From a virus: a DNA stretch of 64,000 nt. Positions 1 to 6,511 of this stretch are shown in pieces. How positions within the stretch are numbered: the first letter of the stretch is position 1; each line of letters opens with the position of its first letter. The stretch spans positions 1-64,000 of the IMG/VR virus record IMGVR_UViG_3300042898_001429; one strand, 5' to 3'. The position numbers were made by a program, and so were the translations under genes. Under the pieces are notes generated by a model. The model did no database searches and had not been told where the DNA came from. It saw only the letters and a program-made list of their open reading frames with translations.

Positions 1-474
1 TACTGGAGTCACGCCATCCGATAGCAGGTCTAAAGAATGGTCGGTTGTTCAATTTGTCGTCAAGTGTTCTAAATACATTCTTGGTTTGATATCCAAAGAA
101 TGCCAAGCGGTTAGCAACAACGATTTGCTCTTCTTTTGTTGCTCCCTTAGGTGAGTGTGAAAACTCTCTGCCTCCAAAGCCTTGCCATGCTGATTGAGCC
201 ATACCAAGACCACCTGCGTAGTAACCACCGTCATTCCAGTTGTGGTTTGTCTCACACCATGAGACTGCTTCCCAAAACTTAATGGAACCAGCCTTGCGTG
301 TTTTTAGTTGTGATTGTAGTTCAGGGTGCATTGTACGTATTGACATGCTTTGCACTGTAGGAACTGTGATTACAACTGTCGTTGTAGTCGCCTCTGGCGC
401 ATCACCTCCCGTTGTTGTAAAACCAAAGATGGTCGTGACTGAAAGGGTGAGTGCGGTGAGAAGGCGATAAACCA
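1..474 (-). CDS. Rpf/transglycosylase-like exported protein (3' end cut by window edge)
   Basis: The readable 158 codons begin with a basic start (MVYR) and a hydrophobic stretch to about residue 20, read as a signal peptide, then a Thr/Val-rich linker. From about residue 65 comes a resuscitation-promoting-factor/lysozyme-like fold: FWEAVSWCE, NWNDGGYY, GGLGMAQSAW, then ATKEEQIVANRL. Glu75 in WCE sits where the catalytic glutamate of Rpf domains lies. The family cleaves peptidoglycan glycan strands outside the membrane, so a role in host wall degradation or remodelling is likely. The ATG at 474 is preceded by GGAG. The gene continues past position 1, so a C-terminal domain cannot be excluded. 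The actinobacterial family supports the host inference. Confidence 0.8.
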
Positions 475-501
475 TTTTGCTCCAATGTTCCTACAATAGA
501 T

Positions 502-567
502 AAACAGAGACCCATACCAAGACGAGAGCAGGCTCTCAAAGGGGGGACTTGGTATGGGTCTCTGTTT
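502..567. repeat. Perfect 20-bp inverted repeat with nested hairpin
   Basis: Bases 502-521 are exactly complementary to 548-567. The 26-base interior contains a second 6-bp stem (GAGAGC at 524-529, GCTCTC at 532-537) and a run of seven purines at 540-546. It lies between the end of the WhiB-like gene and the start of the Rpf-like gene. As RNA on either strand it would form a very stable hairpin. A pure factor-independent terminator would normally be followed by a U run; only weak T-rich sequence follows on either side, so a processing, attenuation or protein-binding role is equally possible. Confidence 0.75.
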
Positions 568-582
568 CTATCTTACACCTAT

Positions 583-993
583 CTACGGTGAAAGCAAGTT
601 AAAGCGGAGCATTTCTAAATCTTGAACAGGTTCACCATGCAATGGAATGACGTTCATGTTGATTTTATCGTTAGGTTGTTCATGCGCTTGAATACAATCA
701 CTACAACGACAGCCTTGTCGGTATCTAATCCATGAACCATGGGGTTTTATTACGGATGTTTTAGGTGTAGTGCTGATTAGTACAGTGCGCTCTTGTGGTG
801 TGAGACCACCCCACATGCCCCACTTTTCATCAATGCCTGCATCTAAACACTCAGCCCACACAGGGCATCGGTGACATACCTCACGCCCAATGGCGTAGTA
901 GTTATCAGGAACATCAGTATCTAATGGTGGATACCAGAAATCGTTTTTACGTTTGCGACATGCCGCATTAGTCATCCACTCGTGGAGATTCAT
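583..993 (-). CDS. whiB: WhiB-like iron-sulfur transcription regulator
   Basis: The 136-residue product has the four WhiB cysteines: one in AAC near residue 12, then CxxCxxxxxC (CHRCPVWAEC) at 40, 43 and 49. The family turn GMWGGLTPQER follows. Wbl proteins bind a 4Fe-4S cluster and act with the actinobacterial principal sigma factor; phage members can repress host whiB genes. Beyond the usual domain there is a C-terminal extension with a second cysteine group (GCRCSDC). The start chosen is the ATG at 993, because AGAAGG stands 8 bases upstream; an in-frame ATG at 1014 has no such site. The 5' end overlaps the upstream gene by 26 bases. Confidence 0.9.
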   Translation of the reverse strand: MNLHEWMTNAACRKRKNDFWYPPLDTDVPDNYYAIGREVCHRCPVWAECLDAGIDEKWGMWGGLTPQERTVLISTTPKTSVIKPHGSWIRYRQGCRCSDCIQAHEQPNDKINMNVIPLHGEPVQDLEMLRFNLLSP

Positions 994-1183
994 CAGATTT
1001 ACCTTCTCTTGCAATTCTTAAAATTGCTTCAACACTGTTTTCCACAGATATTATTAACATGTCGTAACGTTGTTGTAGTGCATTTAGTTTTGCTTTGAGT
1101 TTGTTGGTTTCTTCTATTAGTTCTTCTTCTGATGTGTACCCCATTGCAGAGAGGTACGCTTTTCTCATCTCGTGAGTATCCAT
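968..1183 (-). CDS. Small hypothetical coiled-coil protein
   Basis: A 71-residue acidic protein whose middle (about residues 20-55) is a leucine/lysine/glutamate heptad-like stretch consistent with a short coiled coil. No catalytic motif is visible. It abuts the DUF6378 gene upstream, sharing a base at the stop/start junction, and overlaps the WhiB-like gene downstream, so all three are probably translated from one message. Function unknown. Confidence 0.7.
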   Translation of the reverse strand: MDTHEMRKAYLSAMGYTSEEELIEETNKLKAKLNALQQRYDMLIISVENSVEAILRIAREGKSDESPRVDD

Positions 1184-1500
1184 TACGATGGTGGGTACAT
1201 TTGTTCAGCACATTCCCAGCCACATCCTGCGTACCCAGCAATGTCTAACCAATGGTCTTTTTTTCCAGGTGACTGTGCTAAGCGAGATACTTTTACAAGT
1301 AGCATCATAACAGCAACATCATGGGGGTCAAGAAATACTTCTCCGCCAGTGTTACGTGTAATAACAATACGACGTAAGTAGTCTTCCCACATGGATGCCG
1401 TCAATGAAAAGTCGTCAATAGGGTCACCGTACTGAACGTTACGGTCACCATCTATAAGTTGGGATGCTTCAACTAGGAGTTTTGCTCTTGATGTGACCAT
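1183..1500 (-). CDS. DUF6378-like protein
   Basis: The 105-residue sequence has the pattern I associate with DUF6378 proteins of phages: an N-terminal AxxLIxGDRxxxYGDP element, a central ASMWEDYL helix, then VAVMMLLVKVSRLAQSP and a closing DIAGYAG helix. These all-alpha proteins are often found beside nucleotide-metabolism genes and may be related to MazG/dUTPase-type folds, but no reaction is established. It overlaps the HAD hydrolase upstream by 28 bases, which suggests translational coupling and perhaps a shared nucleotide-pool role (inference). Confidence 0.8.
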   Translation of the reverse strand: MVTSRAKLLVEASQLIDGDRNVQYGDPIDDFSLTASMWEDYLRRIVITRNTGGEVFLDPHDVAVMMLLVKVSRLAQSPGKKDHWLDIAGYAGCGWECAEQMYPPS

Positions 1501-2171
1501 ATCTCGTACGGGCGACCTTTCTCATGGAGTTCATTCCATTCTTTTTTCTTTTGTTTGTACGGGACGTACTTTTCATCTGCCAAAGTTTTAACTTTGACTT
1601 TGTTGGAGTTAAACCCACGAATGAATGAAACAAACTCAGGAAGATTATTTACACGATTAGCATTTTTCTTGTGTGAGTTCCATGCCCGTGTCATAAGGCA
1701 AGGGATGATGCCTGCACGTTCTGCCTCTTCGTAATAAGCCACGTGGTCATCAACCATGATTGTCTTACCAGTTGCCAACGTAGCAAGGAATGCTTTGGTC
1801 GGTCCAAAATGCAAAGTATCAACATGCAGACCATGGGTTGTAAGCCACTCGGCTGTCTGTGCCCATGCAGATTGAGGGCGGGCAGTAAGCACGTGAATCT
1901 TTACGTTCATATCACGTAAGTCTTTCCATGCCTCTAGTACCCCATCAAAAGGTTCTTTGGTTGCAAACACTTCATGTGTACGAGCGGCTTCAGTAAGCCA
2001 TGCATTGAATGTCTCTAGGTCTAAGTCCCAGTCTTCATAGAAGTTCCAGTGGGTAGGGTCAGGGAGGAATAACTTTCCCATACGCTCCGCACAGTAATCC
2101 TTAAAGGCGTCAGCAAAAGGGTAAATAACACCATCAAGGTCAATACCTACATCTGTAATTACTTCACCCAT
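1473..2171 (-). CDS. HAD-superfamily 5'-nucleotidase-like phosphatase
   Basis: Residues 11-14 form the HAD motif I DxDG (DLDGVIYPF), with Asp11 the expected nucleophile and Asp13 the acid/base. VLTARP is motif II and MVDDHVAYYEEA is motif IV. The length and the insert after motif I resemble deoxyribonucleotidases of the NT5C type, which remove phosphate from (deoxy)nucleoside monophosphates. The last 45 residues are a basic extension not needed for the fold. It overlaps the upstream dehydratase by 13 bases. The substrate is inferred only from the family. Confidence 0.8.
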   Translation of the reverse strand: MGEVITDVGIDLDGVIYPFADAFKDYCAERMGKLFLPDPTHWNFYEDWDLDLETFNAWLTEAARTHEVFATKEPFDGVLEAWKDLRDMNVKIHVLTARPQSAWAQTAEWLTTHGLHVDTLHFGPTKAFLATLATGKTIMVDDHVAYYEEAERAGIIPCLMTRAWNSHKKNANRVNNLPEFVSFIRGFNSNKVKVKTLADEKYVPYKQKKKEWNELHEKGRPYEIWSHQEQNS

Positions 2172-3175
2172 TTTTGATTCTCCATCGTCCAGTTGACTGC
2201 CTTAGTAAGTGCCTCTTCCAAGGAGTATGGAGGAACCCATCCAGCATTCATAATCTTGCTGTTATCTAATGCGTAACGATGGTCATGGCCTGGACGACTT
2301 GAGTGGTAATCAACGTTCTCATGGTTAACTTCCTTGACACCAAGTGTCTTGGCAATCTCATATGTCATTTCTAGAACGTTGCGCTCTTCACCAGCCACAT
2401 GCCAACGGTTCGGAAGTTGCGGGAACACGGGGCTGGAGCCGTAGATGTACGGGGTAGTTTCATTAAGTATCCACAGCAATGCATCTGCGTGGTTACGGGC
2501 GTGTAGCCAATGGCGTGAGGAGTACACAAACCCGTGGTTAGTCTCTTTACCGTGCAGGACAACCTTGTCTCCATTGAGCAAGGCTTTCATCGTCTTAGGA
2601 ACAAACTTCTCAATATCTTGCCGCTCACCATAAAGGTTCATGGTGTTGGTTACGGTCAATGGGAGACCATAAGTACGCCAGTAAGAAATGGCAACTGCCT
2701 CTTGACCAACCTTGCTAGCCGCATATGGGTTAGATGGGAGCATGGGGTCAGCCCACTCTTTATGAGCGTAACCTTCAGGTGCTGGACCATACACTTCGTC
2801 TGTTGATACTTGAATGAAGTGTTCTAAGTTGTCTTGGTAACGTGCCCATTCCACAAGGTTGGTGGTTCCCATGACATTATTCAAAATAAAAGGAACTGGG
2901 TTAGTGATTGACCTGTCCACATGTGACTCAGCCGCAAGATGGAGTACATACTCTACGTCAGGAGTATTGGGGGGCATTGGGGAGCGAAGGTCGTGCCACA
3001 TGATGTGCACACGCTTTGGGTCATACCCAATGATGTCAGTAAGACGTTCTACACGACCTGCATAGGTAAGGGAATCAACAATAGTTATTTCCCAATCGGT
3101 ATTTACAAGGAGGTGCTCAACGAGGTGATGCCCAGCAAAGCCACACCCACCAGTTACTAGTACATGTTTAGTCAT
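2159..3175 (-). CDS. rmlB: dTDP-glucose 4,6-dehydratase-like (NAD-dependent epimerase/dehydratase)
   Basis: Full-length (338 residues) extended short-chain dehydrogenase. The N-terminal VTGGCGFAGHHL is the Rossmann GxxGxxG motif, STDEVYG carries the Thr-Asp-Glu set of RmlB, and PYAASK is the catalytic YxxxK. RmlB converts dTDP-glucose to dTDP-4-keto-6-deoxyglucose, the gateway to rhamnose and other deoxysugars. Related GDP/UDP-sugar enzymes share the motifs, so the exact nucleotide sugar is not certain. A phage copy may redirect host surface-sugar synthesis or supply sugars for glycosylation (inference); no glycosyltransferase was seen in this window. Confidence 0.88.
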   Translation of the reverse strand: MTKHVLVTGGCGFAGHHLVEHLLVNTDWEITIVDSLTYAGRVERLTDIIGYDPKRVHIMWHDLRSPMPPNTPDVEYVLHLAAESHVDRSITNPVPFILNNVMGTTNLVEWARYQDNLEHFIQVSTDEVYGPAPEGYAHKEWADPMLPSNPYAASKVGQEAVAISYWRTYGLPLTVTNTMNLYGERQDIEKFVPKTMKALLNGDKVVLHGKETNHGFVYSSRHWLHARNHADALLWILNETTPYIYGSSPVFPQLPNRWHVAGEERNVLEMTYEIAKTLGVKEVNHENVDYHSSRPGHDHRYALDNSKIMNAGWVPPYSLEEALTKAVNWTMENQKWVK

Positions 3176-3207
3176 GCCGTGAGTCTAGGGGTATTTTACT
3201 GTCTTTG

Positions 3208-4644
3208 TCAAGAGTCTTCTGACAAATCTATAATGTCAGCGTAAAGAGAATCAGTCTGGGAACTGTCTAGCCCACCATTAGGAAGTTGGCGAGCCTGTTC
3301 GCCTGCCTTGGCTCCAAACAATCGGGACAGTACGCCACTTGAGCCACTTGCTTCTACTCTGAGACTAACCATCTCTCGGTTGTCTGAGATACTTCGCATC
3401 TTTTCCACAAGGGTAAATACTCTGTCCATTTCAGTGGAAAGTGCTGGGTCAAGACCCTGTCCTTCTAGTTCTTCAGCAAACCTAGCGAACATCACACGAC
3501 CTACTTGCATCTCCACAAGCGCCCTCATTGCGGCTGTCAACTGGTCTTTAGTCCTAATCTCAATCGGCAAAGAAAACGCACACTCACTATTTTCTTGAAA
3601 TGAGGGGCAACGTGAGGACAGATAGCAATTATTACACTGTCGTAAAGGGTTCGCATTGTACTTGAGAACAGGGGTTACTTCGGGGGCAATTTCAATAGAT
3701 TCCCCATGCCCATCAAGGCTTTGCGTGCCCATGGACGTGATGTTTTCAATGCCCATGACTGGTAGCAATACACGCTGTCCCTCGTGCCGCCTCTCAGGGG
3801 GGGTGGTAGCAATACTTGCACCCCCAGAAACCACTTTTCCACCACTAGGGGTAGGGGGGGTGATAGCAACTATGTCCTCATTTTCAGGGGTACCCAACTC
3901 TTGCTCATCGGTGTCGTCCATAGGGTCATAGCCTCCAAAAGTTTTAGTTTCCCATTGTCTCCATGACTCTATCGCAAGCATCCCAATAGCAGATACTTCG
4001 TCTTCCATAACGGCGTCTATGTCAATTCCAAGTCGGATAATATCCGCACGATGTTTCTTACGAGCAGACTCTTTTTGCTGGGCTGGGTACCTGCGTAGAC
4101 CATGCCCATCCCATACTTGTGTCTCCCCATATCGGATGACAGACGTCCATGAGACCACCACGACAGAGTCCCAAGGGACGCTTTCAATTAGGTCAGGCTT
4201 AGAGGTCATTCCAATCAACTGGGCACCCCATCGCTCCGCCAGTTGCTTTATGCGCTTCTGATTCTTAGGAGTAACGGCTTTATCAGAAATAGCAACTCTG
4301 CCATTCTTTTGACATAACCACGCCAAGCGCTCCATGTCATCAGGGTCATTCCAAATAGGAACATACTTATCCCCAAGCCAAGCACCATCGTAGTTAGGTT
4401 GCCCAATAACAATGCTTAGGTTGTCAGCATGCAGTCGGATAAAACTATCGTATTTAGCAATGTCTTCATCTGTCTCTGAAACGTATAGAAGGACTTCGCC
4501 ACCATTGAACATGGCGCTGAGGTCTTGGTCTTTCTTCTTTGGGATAGGAAGATGAGTCAGATTGATACCAAATCTGGTAACACCTGCTGACAACAGCATG
4601 TTTCGGTATGAGCCTTTCTCGGCTCCACCAAAGTATATTTTCAT
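3208..4644 (-). CDS. Uncharacterised large protein with C-terminal four-cysteine cluster
   Basis: A 478-residue protein I do not recognise with confidence. The N-terminal ~240 residues look like an alpha/beta enzyme domain starting MKIYFGGAEKGSYR, with alternating hydrophobic strands (LSIVIGQPN, VVVVSWTSV) and a closing WDGHGLRRYPAQ segment. The order of strands is reminiscent of TIM-barrel enzymes such as tRNA-guanine transglycosylase/DpdA-like proteins, but this is only a suspicion. A Pro/Thr/Glu-rich linker (about 250-330) leads to CNNCYLSSRCPSFQENSEC, a C-x2-C-x5-C-x7-C cluster likely to bind Zn or Fe-S. The ATG at 4644 overlaps the upstream stop (ATGA); an in-frame ATG lies 21 bases earlier. 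Confidence 0.75.
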   Translation of the reverse strand: MKIYFGGAEKGSYRNMLLSAGVTRFGINLTHLPIPKKKDQDLSAMFNGGEVLLYVSETDEDIAKYDSFIRLHADNLSIVIGQPNYDGAWLGDKYVPIWNDPDDMERLAWLCQKNGRVAISDKAVTPKNQKRIKQLAERWGAQLIGMTSKPDLIESVPWDSVVVVSWTSVIRYGETQVWDGHGLRRYPAQQKESARKKHRADIIRLGIDIDAVMEDEVSAIGMLAIESWRQWETKTFGGYDPMDDTDEQELGTPENEDIVAITPPTPSGGKVVSGGASIATTPPERRHEGQRVLLPVMGIENITSMGTQSLDGHGESIEIAPEVTPVLKYNANPLRQCNNCYLSSRCPSFQENSECAFSLPIEIRTKDQLTAAMRALVEMQVGRVMFARFAEELEGQGLDPALSTEMDRVFTLVEKMRSISDNREMVSLRVEASGSSGVLSRLFGAKAGEQARQLPNGGLDSSQTDSLYADIIDLSEDS

Positions 4645-4880
4645 TCCCAGCCGACTCTGCGCCACACAGAAGGTGAGTGGTTTTGCTCTATTAGGAGCCG
4701 TTCAAGGTCATCTGCGTACAAGCGAACCATGGAGAAGCAAGGCATTTCGCCGTTCTCGTCAGTCCAGTTATCTTCGTCTTCGGTGGTCGGAAACCCGTCA
4801 TGTTCCACGCACAATGGTGGTCCACAAAAGTTTTGCTCCAAACCAATCTGATACCACTCTTCAAATGTTAAGTCATCCAA
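4641..4880 (-). CDS. Small acidic hypothetical protein
   Basis: A 79-residue acidic protein with a CGPPLCVEHDG segment near residue 20 and a PCFSMVRLY segment near residue 48. The paired cysteines and histidine suggest a small metal site. Similar short proteins occur in actinophages, without known function. It overlaps both neighbours by a few bases and is coupled to the large uncharacterised protein downstream, so the two may work together. Confidence 0.75.
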   Translation of the reverse strand: MDDLTFEEWYQIGLEQNFCGPPLCVEHDGFPTTEDEDNWTDENGEMPCFSMVRLYADDLERLLIEQNHSPSVWRRVGWE

Positions 4881-5364
4881 TGTCGCCCCAACTTCTTTCT
4901 TTTTTAGCCATTTCCTGCTTGTTTATTTCTTCTACAAGCGTATCCCAGCCTTTTATCTCTCTACCTTCTGACCACTCAGGTCGGATGGTGTGAGGAATTG
5001 TAGCCAACAGTGTGGGAATGCCGTAGCGGGATATCTTAGCAATAGCCTCGGGGTCTATGTCAACAAACCAATGGGGTCTTCCAAAAACAGATGTTAAAGA
5101 CATAACTCTGTCATATACAACTTCAGAACCTTTGTCTTTAGTTATATCTACTGACGTTGCTTTAAACCCCTCACGCTTCAACCACTCTTTAAGAATCTGC
5201 TCTCCGTTGTGACCATCACGCTCAATACCGTCAGCAATAACAATAATGCGCCCATGGTAATACGGAAATAGAACATTCCAAAGGCGACGCACTTCAGCAC
5301 GTGGTTGTCGGGCACCCAGTGATTCTCCTGGGAGCGCTAACGCATCAAAGGTAATAAAAATCAT
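4873..5364 (-). CDS. Hypothetical protein, HAD/Rossmann-like
   Basis: A 163-residue protein beginning with a beta strand followed by Asp (MIFITFDALALPGES), a second strand IIVIADGIERDG, and HWFVDIDPEAIAKISRYG, which reads like a HAD-type strand with acidic residues followed by a helix. No complete DxDxT motif I is present, so a catalytic HAD assignment is weak. It starts immediately after the Cys-rich protein with a 4-base overlap. Function unknown. Confidence 0.7.
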   Translation of the reverse strand: MIFITFDALALPGESLGARQPRAEVRRLWNVLFPYYHGRIIVIADGIERDGHNGEQILKEWLKREGFKATSVDITKDKGSEVVYDRVMSLTSVFGRPHWFVDIDPEAIAKISRYGIPTLLATIPHTIRPEWSEGREIKGWDTLVEEINKQEMAKKERSWGDIG

Positions 5365-5828
5365 TGGTCGTAAAGACCCATAGCCTTGCGCTCAATGTGG
5401 GCAACGTGTGCACCAGCAGGGCAGTACATGCAGAGATACTGACGCTTCTCTGGTGGGACACCAATCTTGCGACCAATAGTCTTAGCCTCAATACACCAAT
5501 CAGGGCAACCATCACTAGGACGATTGTGCTGGTTAAAGCATTTCAAGGCTTCAACCTTTAGGTCATCACGGTAATCTTTGATGTACACGTCATGGTCAGA
5601 CAACTCTTTAGTAAGTGCTGACTCCATGTCCAACTTTGAAGCCGTCTCAGGGTCTGTGCGGTAAATAGTTGCACGACAATTATCTGAGTCAGGGAACTGG
5701 GCATTGTGACGGTTGCACAACTCAATAAGTTCTTGGTCATACTCAGGTGGTCCATCATAAGGACGCATCTTGTACATAACACCATGATGTTTACAGACGA
5801 GGATACGGTCAAAACCTGTTTCAGCCAT
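5361..5828 (-). CDS. Hypothetical Cys/His-rich, probably metal-binding protein
   Basis: A 155-residue protein with CKHHGVMY near residue 12, then in the C-terminal half CFNQHNR, GCPDWC and YLCMYCPAGAHVAH. The spacing of Cys and His suggests one or two zinc sites or an Fe-S cluster. The start is supported by AAGGAG about 7 bases before the ATG. Its leader contains two perfect hairpins (5842-5879). No enzyme family is recognised. Confidence 0.75.
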   Translation of the reverse strand: MAETGFDRILVCKHHGVMYKMRPYDGPPEYDQELIELCNRHNAQFPDSDNCRATIYRTDPETASKLDMESALTKELSDHDVYIKDYRDDLKVEALKCFNQHNRPSDGCPDWCIEAKTIGRKIGVPPEKRQYLCMYCPAGAHVAHIERKAMGLYDQ

Positions 5829-5841
5829 TTTATACTCCTTG

Positions 5842-5879
5842 GTAGGCTCTCAGCCTACACGACAACTATTGTAGTTGTC
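5842..5879 (-). promoter_or_regulatory. Twin hairpins in the leader of the Cys/His-rich gene
   Basis: Two adjacent perfect stem-loops fill most of the 62-base gap: a 7-bp stem with a 3-base loop (5842-5858) and an 8-bp stem with a 3-base loop (5861-5879). They lie just upstream of the ribosome-binding site of the gene ending at 5361. Neither is followed by a U run in the direction of transcription, so they look more like an mRNA processing or translation-control structure than a simple terminator (inference). Confidence 0.6.
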
Positions 5880-5890
5880 TACCAGCCTTA

Positions 5891-6151
5891 TTACCTAGTT
5901 TTAAGAGACTGGTTGATAAATCGTTGGTCATTTGAAAGGTTTATTGCGGTTTCATCCCGACCTGTCATTGGGCTTATCATTCCCTTGTCACCAAAATCCC
6001 TGCGCTCACGGTACTCATCCAACATACCTTGTGCAATATCAGGGGTAGATTTGAATGCAGCATTAGACTGTCTTTTAGCAATCAGTTGCGCTAAACGTGG
6101 TGTAGCACGGTAGTTGTCACCAAGGCGACGTCCTCTGTGGTCTGTTCCCAT
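5891..6151 (-). CDS. Small paralog family A member (HRG...TPRL N-terminus), copy 1
   Basis: An 86-residue hydrophilic protein starting MGTDHRGRRLGDNYRATPRL. The same N-terminal signature (T-[DN]-HRG-x-x-x-G ... TP-x-L) opens the products at 8518-8949, 9179-9511 and 9511-9786. After about residue 30 the copies diverge. No hydrophobic core or catalytic motif is obvious; the protein looks largely disordered. The family has no function I can name; conserved heads with variable tails suggest a shared targeting or assembly signal (inference). Confidence 0.8.
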   Translation of the reverse strand: MGTDHRGRRLGDNYRATPRLAQLIAKRQSNAAFKSTPDIAQGMLDEYRERRDFGDKGMISPMTGRDETAINLSNDQRFINQSLKTR

Positions 6152-6160
6152 CAGTTGCTC

Positions 6161-6358
6161 CTAACGCAAGTGTGATTCGTAGTTCGGAAAGCCTTCGGCT
6201 GACTGAACGTTGTATTGAATTTGCAACTCTTCTTTACGAACGGTTGCAGAAGTTGGGTCAACCACACCACCACGGTCTGGGGTAAGACCCTTAAACTTGC
6301 CGTCGCCTGCGCCACGTACAAGGTCCATATTCATGGAACGAGATTCATTAACTGCCAT
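6161..6358 (-). CDS. Small hypothetical hydrophilic protein
   Basis: A 65-residue polar protein (starts MAVNESRSMNMDLV) rich in Gly, Asp and Arg, with no recognisable domain. It sits between the frameshift extension of the Ala/Pro/Lys-rich gene and family A copy 1. An AGGATTATAGT leader gives a modest ribosome-binding site. It may belong with the other small virion-associated-looking proteins of this block, but this is inference from position. Confidence 0.7.
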   Translation of the reverse strand: MAVNESRSMNMDLVRGAGDGKFKGLTPDRGGVVDPTSATVRKEELQIQYNVQSAEGFPNYESHLR

Positions 6359-6370
6359 ACTATAATCCTA

Positions 6371-6511
6371 TCATTTCTTTAGTTTTGATACTGGAACCCA
6401 TTGTTCCCCGACTTTTACATGCCGTTCAGATGTTCCTTCGGCATTTTTCATTACTTTAACCTCAAGCGGTGCTTTGGGAGCCTCTTTAGGAGACTCCTCT
6501 ACGCTTTTGGG
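6371..6511 (-). other. Candidate programmed -1 frameshift site and 46-residue extension
   Basis: The upstream gene ends GCC TCC CCA AAA GCG TAG. It holds the heptamer C CCA AAA (6511-6505) in the X XXY YYZ register. Seven bases further on, an 8-bp hairpin (one G-U pair, 5-base loop) spans 6497-6477. A -1 slip bypasses the TAG and reads 46 more residues (PKSVEESPKEAPKA ... GEQWVPVSKLKK) to a TGA at 6371-6373. The extension keeps the Pro/Lys/Ala-rich style at first, then becomes a compact basic tail. Alternatives are a homopolymer sequencing error, or a separate 26-residue gene starting at the ATG at 6451, which has GAGG 8 bases upstream. Confidence 0.55.

Noticed and set aside
5706-6113. 135-codon plus-strand frame across two genes
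   Set aside because: It crosses the intergenic twin hairpins and overlaps two well-supported minus-strand genes; composition is not protein-like.
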